DNA of 64,000 nt from Amoebidium appalachense. Its lineage: Eukaryota; Ichthyosporea. The notes beneath the pieces are model-generated. The model was given only the letters and a program-made list of their open reading frames with translations, was not told the origin of the DNA and made no database searches. The stretch spans positions 12,896,001-12,960,000 of the forward strand of contig CAVNZM010000003.1 of assembly GCA_963693365.1 (NCBI GenBank). The letters are read 5' to 3'. The translations under genes and the position numbers were made by a program. This document shows positions 17,198-25,551 of the stretch, piece after piece. How positions within the stretch are numbered: the stretch's first letter is position 1; the number at the start of each line of letters is the position of its first letter.

Positions 17198-19841
17198 TTA
17201 CTGTACGGAAACGTTTGGACCATATGTTGGTTTAAAGTTATAAACAGAATCAAAGCTCAATGCAGATATGCCAGCATATGTGCTTGCCTGTAGTGTTCCA
17301 CCAAATGCTTTGTTGATGGGAGCTGGGTCCTCTCCTGTAAAAGCTGAGCCAGTAGTACACGTTATTGCTCCTGGGGTGAGTGGTGCAGCATTGAGGATGT
17401 TGTAAGCACCAACACTTCTGTCGTATCCAAAAATGTCGCAATTGCGAATAAAAGAGGCGGACACTTGCAAAGCCAAGTTCCCAGAGAGAAGGAAGTAGTT
17501 TTCCCATAAATTGAACATCCCATGGATTTGAGATGGGTTCCAGAACTGGCCATTGTTCATGGTGTTGCCCATAATGACAACAGGGAATTGTGTGATGACA
17601 GCCGTCCCTTTGTTGTGGTGGACAGACCCTCCTCCCACAACCGACCATCCACGTAACTCCTCAAATCTATTGCGTAGAATGTTTGGCCCCGATACATTGG
17701 AAAGCCGCACTCCTGCCTCAAGGCCATACAAGAAGTTGGCTTCTATGGTCACCGGGAAGATGTTTCCTGATACCTGGATGCCCTGTGCCGTACCTCCATA
17801 AAGTGAGTTGCTGCGGACATGAATCCTTCTACCACTGTCAGTGACACCCTCAACGTGAATGAGAGCAGGGCATTTAGACACCCAACCAGGGTCGGGCACG
17901 GGTACTGGCCCGGCAGCAGTGTCCCATTGTGCAATGATGTTGCATTCCGAGACCATGACATCTAAGCCATCTTGCACGAGGATCACGGACTGTCTAGGGA
18001 ACAACAAGCTGTTGGTTGCTGTGACATTTTTCACTTTTGCGTTGTTGCAGTTTAGCAGATGTATCATGCCCTTTGGTGCGTTGGTAAGATGGCCAGTGCC
18101 TACACTGTTGTCAATATCCAGGCTTTCCACCACCACGTCGGTTGAGTTGGCGACATGGAATGTTGGACAGCTCTTCGCAGCGATCACCACTGCCTGGCGA
18201 ATGTTGTGCACTCTGACGTTTGAGCAAAAGTTGATGTACACCGCACGCATGCTAGTGTCCAGCGTCAGATCAGAAATCTCGACCTGGTTGGAGCGCTCCA
18301 CTTGGAGTGCGAATGCAATGTCATTGCCTGTGAAAGGCACAAATGGCCTGGTGCCCTTGTGTTTGACCAGCACATTCCTGATCTTGACAGAAGACTCGCT
18401 GGGATACTCCAGGTCTGTGGTGTCGGGCACAGTATCAATTGGTGGCCCCAGAAACTGTAGCCAATACTAAGTAGCGATGCATGGGCTTGGCAGCTGGTGG
18501 TGCGCTCACAAGGACTGTCAGGTTTTCGATGCTGAGGGAGCAGCCCTCCAGATCCCACGGTTTCAGGGGGTCCACTTTGGGAGGGTTATTGGCAAAGAAA
18601 ATGTGGCGGCATGCGTCGTAGTAGATGAGACCGCCTTGACTACCGTTGTCTCCATCCTGCATGGCAGCAAGCTCAGCAGCGTCGGTGAAACTGAGAATTG
18701 TAGATTCTCCCACGCCAAGTATCTGGATATCCATGTCGCGGTATGCCATGTTGCTGATGTGCAGACGCTGCTTGAGCTCGTATCTGCCAGGGCCCAGCCG
18801 CACTACACCCTTGCATGTCATAAGGTCCAGACACTTCCACAGCAAGAATGAGTGGTCACAGTATACAATTGCATGGCCATTCCATTGCTCTGATCCTGCA
18901 TTTGGTGTGCCTACATTCTCAACAACATCTGTGCGTGGGTGTGTGGTAAATTGTGTGTTTGTATAAGGGTCCTTGTTGCTCTTGAGTCGCTCCTCTGGGT
19001 TGTGGGGCTTTTCCACTGGCAGAACATGTGCCTCCTTGATGACAGCAAGCCCGTCCTTGCCCACGTTCTCCACAAGCAGGTAGCCAAAGTTTGTGTACAC
19101 ATACCTACAGCCAGCTGCAGCAAGAATCATGCGCTCTGTCAGGTTCTGCGATATAAACACGTCTGCATTGTCATGTAGTGCCTGCATGGCCTTCTCGCCG
19201 TCAAGCTGGCCCTGCACAAGGTCCGAGATCTGGACAATGTTCTGCTGCAGTTTTTGATTAATCTGCTCTATGTCCAACCCCCTGCTATCTAGTGCCTGTT
19301 TTAGCACATTTAGCTGGTGCGCAACCTCAGCTGTTCCACCTGCAATGAGCTGGTTGGCCCATTGCTTGACAACGTCTCCAAATGTTCCAGTGGCTGGCTG
19401 CTCTACAGCTACCTCCCAGCCCAGCTGGGCAAAGATCCCCACCATGGTGGCCACCTTGCCTGCAAGTGGTTTGAGGGCGTCATCCACCCCCTTCAACATG
19501 TCATTGAGAGTGGAGAGGCTCTCGCTGAGATCTCCATCCTTTGTTACAAGAGTCCCTGTGTTAGATACACGTAGCAGCTCCTTGCCTGAATCATTGCGCA
19601 CACACAGATAGTATTTGCGCACTAGGAGGGGGCTGGTGAATGTTGATGTAGGAACAGGTGTGACTGTGATTCTGTTCTCGCTTGTATTTACGTCTACAAC
19701 TGTGTACATGCTCTCTGTGGTAAAAATCTCGGTGCCAGGTTGCAGAAGGTCTGTGTTTTGTGGGCGAGTGAGTACCACAACAGCTTCCCTCTCACGGAAA
19801 GAAGCTTGATCCGAAATGCGCACTAGATAGCCAGTCGACAT
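17198..19841 (-). CDS. Fibre-like protein with coiled-coil and parallel beta-helix, one probable 55-nt intron
   Basis: Two minus-strand frames join into one 862-residue protein if a short intron at 18509-18455 is removed. The donor is CTT|GTGAGC, the acceptor GGCTACAG|TTT, both phase 0, and the intron contains the stop codons that break the frames. Residues 1-110 form a beta-rich head. About 115-230 are helical with coiled-coil spacing. The rest is a right-handed beta-helix (pectin-lyase-like) with many short Asn-containing turns (VHNIRQAV, VKNVTATNS, IHVRSNSLYGG). This architecture resembles tail-spike and fibre proteins that bind or cut glycans. A frameshift is the alternative to splicing. 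It ends 10 bases from the convergent ADP-ribosyltransferase gene. Confidence 0.65.
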
Positions 19842-19997
19842 TTGTGCGTTGTCGGGTCATATGGTACAAAAGGAAACACAAAAAGTTGGCCATACCAGGA
19901 AGGCTTCCAAAAATGAGGGGAATGATTGGTGTTTGAACGGCGGGCAGATGGTGCCTGTTTATTGAAAAACTGTGGTTTGCCCTTTTTGCATACACAT

Positions 19998-20360
19998 ACC
20001 CCACCCTCTATCTCCCCACCTCCCCCCTCCCCCTCCCCTATCTCCTCCCTTCTACCCCCCCCCCTCCCCTTATCCCCTTCTATCCCTCCCCCTCCTCCCC
20101 CTTCTACCCCCCCCCTCCCCTTATCTCCTCCCCTTCTATCCTTCCCCTTCTATCCTTCCCCTTCTATCCCTCCCCCCTCCTCCCCCTTCTACCCCCCTCC
20201 CCCCCCCCTTCCTATCCCTCCCCTTCTATCCCTCCCCCTCCTCCCCCTTCTACCTCCCCCCCCCCACTCCCCTTATCTCCTCCCCTTCTATCCCTCCCCT
20301 CCCCCCCCATCCCATCCCCTTCTATCCCCCCCTCCCCCCTCCCCCTCCCCTTCCCTTTTC
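19998..20360 (+). repeat. Polypyrimidine tract (CCCCT-rich)
   Basis: More than 350 bases of almost pure C/T on the plus strand, built of imperfect CCCCTTCTATC and CCTCCCC units. It abuts the 3' end of the exonuclease gene. The Pro/Ser-rich ORFs across it are repeat translations. The 19842-19997 stretch before it holds no gene. Confidence 0.9.
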
Positions 20361-21099
20361 ACCCAATGGTGCGTCTGTATCTGGGCAGCACACCCCAGAC
20401 AGACTCTGTCTGCACAATCTTCCGCAGAGCCACTGCATCTGCCAGGGCCGAGTGGGCATTCTCAAAGCTTCCACCCACAAGGGCTTTGTAGAGTGTAGCC
20501 AGCTTCATGTTTTCCATTGCCACACGGTCCTTCTTGCGCAGTCCGCATGCTATGTCCATTGTGTCCACAAAGTGTGTGACATTGCTGGGTAGGGCCAATC
20601 CAGCCCTCTGTAGTGCCTGTTGGAGAAATGGAATGTCAAACTTGCGGGCGTTGTGGGCCACCAGCACTCCTGTAGACCCAGGGGGCACTGCCTTTGCAAC
20701 ATAGTTGATGAACTTGCTGGCCACGTGTGCAAAATCCTGGGCCTGCATGAGCTCACCGGCGGTAGTTTGCATAGCCTCGAGGACAAAGTTAGGGGGCACC
20801 CTGCCATTGTCTGGGCGGGCAGTCTCGCAGAAAGTCTCTGTGGGCTCTCCCGTGCTACCACCAGCTATGGTGCAGCCTATCTGTACGATGGAGTCATTGG
20901 TAGGGGAGAGTCCAGTGGTCTCCAAATCAAATGCCAGGTAGACTGCCGTGCCTACTGTGGCCACCTGTGGGTATGGCGGATCATGCCGACAAGGCCCAAT
21001 GCAACCTGTGCGGCGGGGGTAGGCCTGGGGGCGGGCTGGCCTTGTGAGGGCAATTGTCTGGGTAGCAGCCTTCATGGTCAAGAGCCCTTTCACATCCAT
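20359..21099 (-). CDS. DEDDh (DnaQ-like) 3'-5' exonuclease
   Basis: A 246-residue protein with the three exonuclease motifs in order: AVYLAFDLETTGLS (Exo I, Asp and Glu), VLVAHNARKFDIPFLQ (Exo II, Asp) and FENAHSALADAVALRKI (Exo III, His and Asp). Such enzymes proofread or trim DNA or RNA ends. A short basic N-terminal segment precedes Exo I. I start at the ATG at 21099; an ATG at 21075 is also possible. The start lies in a divergent promoter region shared with the gene at 21162. Confidence 0.8.
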   Translation of the reverse strand: MDVKGLLTMKAATQTIALTRPARPQAYPRRTGCIGPCRHDPPYPQVATVGTAVYLAFDLETTGLSPTNDSIVQIGCTIAGGSTGEPTETFCETARPDNGRVPPNFVLEAMQTTAGELMQAQDFAHVASKFINYVAKAVPPGSTGVLVAHNARKFDIPFLQQALQRAGLALPSNVTHFVDTMDIACGLRKKDRVAMENMKLATLYKALVGGSFENAHSALADAVALRKIVQTESVWGVLPRYRRTIG

Positions 21100-21161
21100 T
21101 GCACAGAAAAAAAATGTGGCATACAACAGGAGTGTGTATCCTGGCTGCAATAGAAGTCGCC

Positions 21162-21863
21162 ATGGCTGATGTTGTGGAATCATGGGTAGTGGTTTTGAAC
21201 TTGCTGCAAGGGTCCCAGGCAGCACTGGCTAGTGCGCTTATACAGACAGCATGGCAATTAGAAGGCTGTAAACTCCTGGTGGGCAACAAGCTGACGGACA
21301 AAGTCACTGTAAGTGGACAAGCACGTCATGTAGCGCTCAGTGAAGTAGCCTCACTAGGAGGGTTATCCGACCTGGCCTCGCAGCTATCGCAGAGTGCAAA
21401 ACCACCACAGACCATAGTGGTGCAGATTCTGGCCGACTCTGGCAATGGGTCAGACCCACTTACACTCACGCGGCGTGTGCTGCAGATCATTCCAGACACC
21501 AAGTTGGTTCACTGCCCCAGCTTTGGGTTTCTTGAAAAGCTATTCCAACAGCTGGTACACACCGACACCAGCCTGCACCGGTTTTTCGCATCTCACGGTG
21601 CCCTCTGTGGCTTGTCTGCGGCTGCGGGTGCTGGATCCGAGGGGCTACTTAACAGCATACGCTGGCTGCTGGGGTGTGTGTGCCGTCGGCAAGTCAGAAG
21701 GCACATACCTGGCCCAGCGGGTCATATGGACATCTTATATGACACCGACCTGGTTGGTGTGCAATGGGGTGCAATTGATGTGGATTATCTGACCAGGCTG
21801 TACCAGGACATGCACTGTGGGCGGCCCACCAAGTGGGTGTTCTTGCTGTTGGACAAAATATAG
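21162..21863 (+). CDS. Unknown protein, 233 residues
   Basis: Starts at ATG 21162 (MADVVESWVVVLNLL), after a divergent region shared with the exonuclease. The protein alternates hydrophobic strands and helices (QTIVVQILADSGNGSDPLTL, GHMDILYDTDLVGVQWG) and ends KWVFLLLDKI, suggesting a compact alpha/beta domain. I do not recognise a family. It sits 113 bases before the cytosine methyltransferase. Confidence 0.55.
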   Translation: MADVVESWVVVLNLLQGSQAALASALIQTAWQLEGCKLLVGNKLTDKVTVSGQARHVALSEVASLGGLSDLASQLSQSAKPPQTIVVQILADSGNGSDPLTLTRRVLQIIPDTKLVHCPSFGFLEKLFQQLVHTDTSLHRFFASHGALCGLSAAAGAGSEGLLNSIRWLLGCVCRRQVRRHIPGPAGHMDILYDTDLVGVQWGAIDVDYLTRLYQDMHCGRPTKWVFLLLDKI

Positions 21864-21976
21864 ACATCTAGTGTGCATGTGTGTGCCCAAACAAGCTGAG
21901 TTTGGCGTATCTGCGGCTGGTTGTCATATATTTTCGTTCCCATAACAAGGCAGTGACGGCTTGGCCTTTCAGCCTG

Positions 21977-22882
21977 ATGGTTCTTTATTTGGTAGACCTC
22001 TTCTGTGGTGCAGGCGGCTACTCCCAGGGTGCACACAGAGCTGGGGCGGTTGTGGCCGTGGCTGTTGACTGCTGGCCTGTGGCCCTCCGTGTGCACAGTG
22101 CCCACCATCCCACTGCAAAACACATAGAAACAACTCTGGGGGCTGTGCCCCCTGTGGAATTTGCGGCCTACCTGCGGGCCCAACTGCCACCGCTGAACCC
22201 GAATGACCGTGTGTTGATGCACTGCAGCCCACCGTGTACCCAACTCAGCCGAGTGAATCATGCACACCGGCGTGTTGAGGAAGGTCTTGCGCTTGTGCAA
22301 TATTCCATTGATGTCATTCGTGCCTTCAAGCCTGACGCATTTACCATCGAGCAGGTCCCTGTGGTGGAGGTACAGGCATTGTTTCGGCGAGAGGGTGTGC
22401 AGTTTGTCATTGTAGATATGAGCAAGTATGGTTGCCCCCAGCGCCGTCGTCGCATTTTTGGCTACGGGGGCTTTGATTTAGCCACCTTGCCGCGCAGGCC
22501 TCCGGTTTTGAGCTGGCGGGACTGTCTGGACCCACCACAATGTGCTGTGTATGTGACCAACTCCTCGCTCAGCCCAGGCCGGGTGAACCATCCCGTATAC
22601 GGCAGGAGGCGGCGGCGGCTGGATGGGACATATCTAGGGTTTTTCACAATCACCAGCAACGCATTCCGCTACTTTGACAAAGACATGGTACTTGTGGGCC
22701 GGTTGCGTGGCCGTGAAAAGGAGCTTCTTCAAACGTTTCCTGCTGGGTATGTGACCAATCATGTTGTGGAAACAAGCATATGTGACCGCATAATTGGCAA
22801 CTCTGTTCCCCCTGCATTCGCACAGGCCGTGGTGGAACACTTGTTGTCATATCATGGGACCATACCACTAGCCCAAACATAG
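21977..22882 (+). CDS. DNA (cytosine-5) methyltransferase
   Basis: A 301-residue C5 methyltransferase with the family motifs in order: I DLFCGAGGYSQG (AdoMet binding), IV MHCSPPCTQLS with catalytic C87, VI FTIEQVP (usual ENV/EQV), VIII CPQRRRRIFGYG, and X RIIGNSVPPAFAQ. The short region between VIII and X (about 110 residues) is the target-recognition domain, so the site is probably short. I start at ATG 21977 because motif I follows at once. It would produce 5-methylcytosine in viral DNA and could supply substrate to the TET/JBP enzyme at 2837. Methyltransferases of this type occur in chloroviruses and other NCLDVs. Confidence 0.88.
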   Translation: MVLYLVDLFCGAGGYSQGAHRAGAVVAVAVDCWPVALRVHSAHHPTAKHIETTLGAVPPVEFAAYLRAQLPPLNPNDRVLMHCSPPCTQLSRVNHAHRRVEEGLALVQYSIDVIRAFKPDAFTIEQVPVVEVQALFRREGVQFVIVDMSKYGCPQRRRRIFGYGGFDLATLPRRPPVLSWRDCLDPPQCAVYVTNSSLSPGRVNHPVYGRRRRRLDGTYLGFFTITSNAFRYFDKDMVLVGRLRGREKELLQTFPAGYVTNHVVETSICDRIIGNSVPPAFAQAVVEHLLSYHGTIPLAQT

Positions 22883-23221
<339 letters not shown>

Positions 23222-23271
23222 CTGTTTGTTGGCTGTATTTATTTTCTGGGCACAAGCGAAAGACCAGTACA

Positions 23272-23484
23272 ATGTCTACTCTGAAGTGCAAGTATAGCTC
23301 AAGGGCGTGCAAGCCTGGGCGCAGGTGCCCGTTGTGCTTGGGCCTGGTGACAACCAGCAGGACAAAGGCCATGCTAGTTACGGCAAAGCCTCCCACCAAG
23401 AGGGAAGAAGTCAACCTATGCTGGCAGTGCTGTGAGGCTAGTGGTGGGCACACACAGGCTTGCCCTAGTCGTATCAAAGTGTAA
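23272..23484 (+). CDS. Small Cys-rich protein, possible zinc ribbon
   Basis: A 70-residue ORF starting at ATG 23272 after the GT repeat. It carries CPLCLG in the first half and CWQCC in the second, a spacing that could bind one zinc ion, and is basic overall (KPGRRCPLC, PPTKREE). A longer track upstream is only repeat translation. It may be a small regulatory or DNA-binding protein; function unknown. Confidence 0.45.
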   Translation: MSTLKCKYSSRACKPGRRCPLCLGLVTTSRTKAMLVTAKPPTKREEVNLCWQCCEASGGHTQACPSRIKV

Positions 23485-23569
23485 ACGCAAACTGGCCTCT
23501 GTGTGTGCAAAAGTGTGGATATACCAGCGTATTATCAGCAGACAATCATCTCTTGGATTATACAAAATA

Positions 23570-24394
23570 ATGCAGCCTCTGGTGCTTGCCAGATGGTTGT
23601 TTTCTTCAAAATCTGGCATTCTGTTAGCCATACTGGGTGTGTTTTGCGGCCGCACATGGATGTTGCCACATGTACGCCAGCAACTTGCTGTTGGCTGGCT
23701 CTTTGGGGTGCCTTGGACTGGCATCATCACTATGTCCATGCAGTGGACGGTTTATGCATGGGTAGGAATCGACGCTATGGACCACACAGTGTGTGGTGCC
23801 TGGGCTGCAGGATGGATTGGTTCTGCCCTTGTTGTTTTTCCGCCGTTTGTATACAGTGCAGTTATGTGCTATAGGGTGTGTGCAGTAACCACGGTTGTTC
23901 GTGCTATAGGGCCCAGTCTGTACACCCTTCTTCTCATTTTATTTGCCCCAGTTTTTTTAGGCATAGCCGGGGCATGCCTGACAGGTGCATACGATCCTTG
24001 GGGTTACTTTCAGCTATTCTTGCGCGCCTCTGCCATATGTGGGAATATTATCTGTGCTTGTCTTCTCCTCTGGATTCTCCGTGATAAGAACATCAAAAAG
24101 GCTGCAGCCATCACTGCTGCACTGCTGGCACAGGCCGCATTGGCAGGAGCCCACATGGTCTTTGACAACGTATTCTGGACAGTATGGGAGGACAAGCTTT
24201 CCATTGATGACCACTTTCTGGTTGGAGGTTTGTTGGCCATCTTGGCCTTTGACTTACAGGCTGTATGTCTACTGGCCCTCTGGCTTGCAGCCGTGTCTGT
24301 GCTTGACGTGCCAGACCACCCGTTTCTTGTCTTCATTCAAGTAGCCCCATTAAGGCCACCATTAGCAAATTCCCCTTCTACACAGAGATTCTGA
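23570..24394 (+). CDS. Multi-pass membrane protein, 274 residues
   Basis: Starting at ATG 23570, the protein has six or seven hydrophobic segments, including SGILLAILGVFCG, GSALVVFPPFVYSAVMC, LYTLLLILFAPVFLGIAG, CGNIICACLLLWIL, AAITAALLAQAALAG and VGGLLAILAFDLQAVCLLAL. Short polar loops separate them. No transporter or receptor signature is recognised; a seven-helix receptor-like topology is possible. Its 3' end overlaps the convergent Vps62-like gene by about 30 bases. Confidence 0.6.
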   Translation: MQPLVLARWLFSSKSGILLAILGVFCGRTWMLPHVRQQLAVGWLFGVPWTGIITMSMQWTVYAWVGIDAMDHTVCGAWAAGWIGSALVVFPPFVYSAVMCYRVCAVTTVVRAIGPSLYTLLLILFAPVFLGIAGACLTGAYDPWGYFQLFLRASAICGNIICACLLLWILRDKNIKKAAAITAALLAQAALAGAHMVFDNVFWTVWEDKLSIDDHFLVGGLLAILAFDLQAVCLLALWLAAVSVLDVPDHPFLVFIQVAPLRPPLANSPSTQRF

Positions 24395-25231
24395 CCAGAC
24401 CTTGTGCCGTGAGCATGGCTGGCAAAGCATGGCTGACAGTCTGTTTCTCTGTATGCCGCAATAGCCATCAAAATACATCCATGGGGTTGTGGCTGGGCTG
24501 AGGACCACCCGCTGCAAGTCAAGCCTGACCCCTGTCCCAGGACCACATAGCAGGCCTGTGCGTGTAAATGTGTGGGGAGATGGTAGAAGCTGGTGTGTAT
24601 TCTTCGTGCAGTAGACGATGGGCCGGCTCCCGCCTTTGGTGTCCTTTTTCAATCGACCCCAAGGAACCCATGTGCCCGCGTGGTTTCCTGTAGACAGAAA
24701 CATCTTTTCAGGCCTCAGGCAGTTGGCTGATGGATCGGGGGTGGGTGCCAACACAACCTCCATCTTCACCCACTGTCCTGTTTTGATGTAGAGGGTGTCT
24801 TTTTTAGCAGGGAAGAACAGCAGGTATACAAGCACAAGACGTTGCTTGCCCTTGTGCTGGACCGGTTGAACAAAGCAGTACATTGGGGCGGTGCGGGGTG
24901 AGTCTTCCTCTGATTTGTTTGCCCCCAGTTCAGGTACAAGTACACAATCGTTGTGTGTGGGCGTCTGCCCCAGAGTCATAAAGTCTGTATGTGGACACAC
25001 AACCTCGCTGGTCCTGCGGTTGACTAGCCTGCAGGCAGCGACATAGTGCTCAAAGGAGCATGGAGGGTGTTTTTCTTTTCTGTGTAGATAGACCAGTGGT
25101 GTGTATTGCTCCAGTACAGCGAGAAAAAGGCTGTTTGTGTATGGTGTGGGCACAAAGAGGGGAACATCGGATGATCTGAGCTGACTGCCCCCCACCAAAG
25201 GCCGAGTGAACGTGCTTGGTTGGTCAGACAT
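24362..25231 (-). CDS. Vps62-like protein, paralogue of the 62490 gene
   Basis: A 289-residue protein related to the gene at 62490-63278. Shared features are an N-terminal YTPLVYLHRKEKHPPCSFEHYV (the other copy has RFSPVLHFHKGETHFPVSLESYL), APMYCFVQPV versus APVYYAARV, a Leu/Val/Phe-rich central strand, and NHAGTWVPWGRLKKD...PIVYCTKNTHQ versus GKWVPYQDVVKRL...PVVFCARGSH. This pattern is that of the Vps62/DUF946 family of fungi, plants and algae, whose biochemical role is poorly known. This copy is more diverged and has lost the conserved HGDIEG motif. It starts at ATG 25229-25231. Confidence 0.55.
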   Translation of the reverse strand: MSDQPSTFTRPLVGGSQLRSSDVPLFVPTPYTNSLFLAVLEQYTPLVYLHRKEKHPPCSFEHYVAACRLVNRRTSEVVCPHTDFMTLGQTPTHNDCVLVPELGANKSEEDSPRTAPMYCFVQPVQHKGKQRLVLVYLLFFPAKKDTLYIKTGQWVKMEVVLAPTPDPSANCLRPEKMFLSTGNHAGTWVPWGRLKKDTKGGSRPIVYCTKNTHQLLPSPHTFTRTGLLCGPGTGVRLDLQRVVLSPATTPWMYFDGYCGIQRNRLSAMLCQPCSRHKVWSESLCRRGIC

Positions 25232-25308
25232 TATACCACATTATGCATAAGGCAACAAAAAAATAAAGCATACACAATGTAAGAGTTTGTTGGTGCGACA
25301 GACACTGG

Positions 25309-25466
25309 CTAGTCTTCCCCGTGCTTGGCCATGCTGTCGTGTTTTGTCTCGATATATTTTTCCACCCTTTGTAGACCTTCCCTGAAATGAACTACATCAT
25401 ACACTAAAAGAAGGGTGTGTGTGTCTATAATTCCTTTGTAGGCACCTATTCTTTTGGCTGATACCG
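25309..25466 (-). other. Orphan coding-like segment without a start
   Basis: On the minus strand about 50 codons are open and look protein-like (AYKGIIDTHTLLLVYDVVHF, then a charged helix ending KHGED before TAG), but no ATG opens the frame. A possible splice acceptor (GGTATCAG) lies just upstream. It could be the last exon or the broken end of a gene displaced by the adjacent IS607-like element. The rest of 25232-25551 holds no gene. Confidence 0.25.
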
Positions 25467-25551
25467 TTTAGCATGACATCTATACATAACAATAAACAAC
25501 CCTATAGAACCCTACAGAGCGTCTAGAGCCATGCTTCAATGTCCGCCAGCA

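Noticed and set aside
19926-20592. Pro/Ser-rich ORFs over the pyrimidine tract
   Set aside because: Low-complexity translation of CCCCT repeats, ending in antisense exonuclease sequence.
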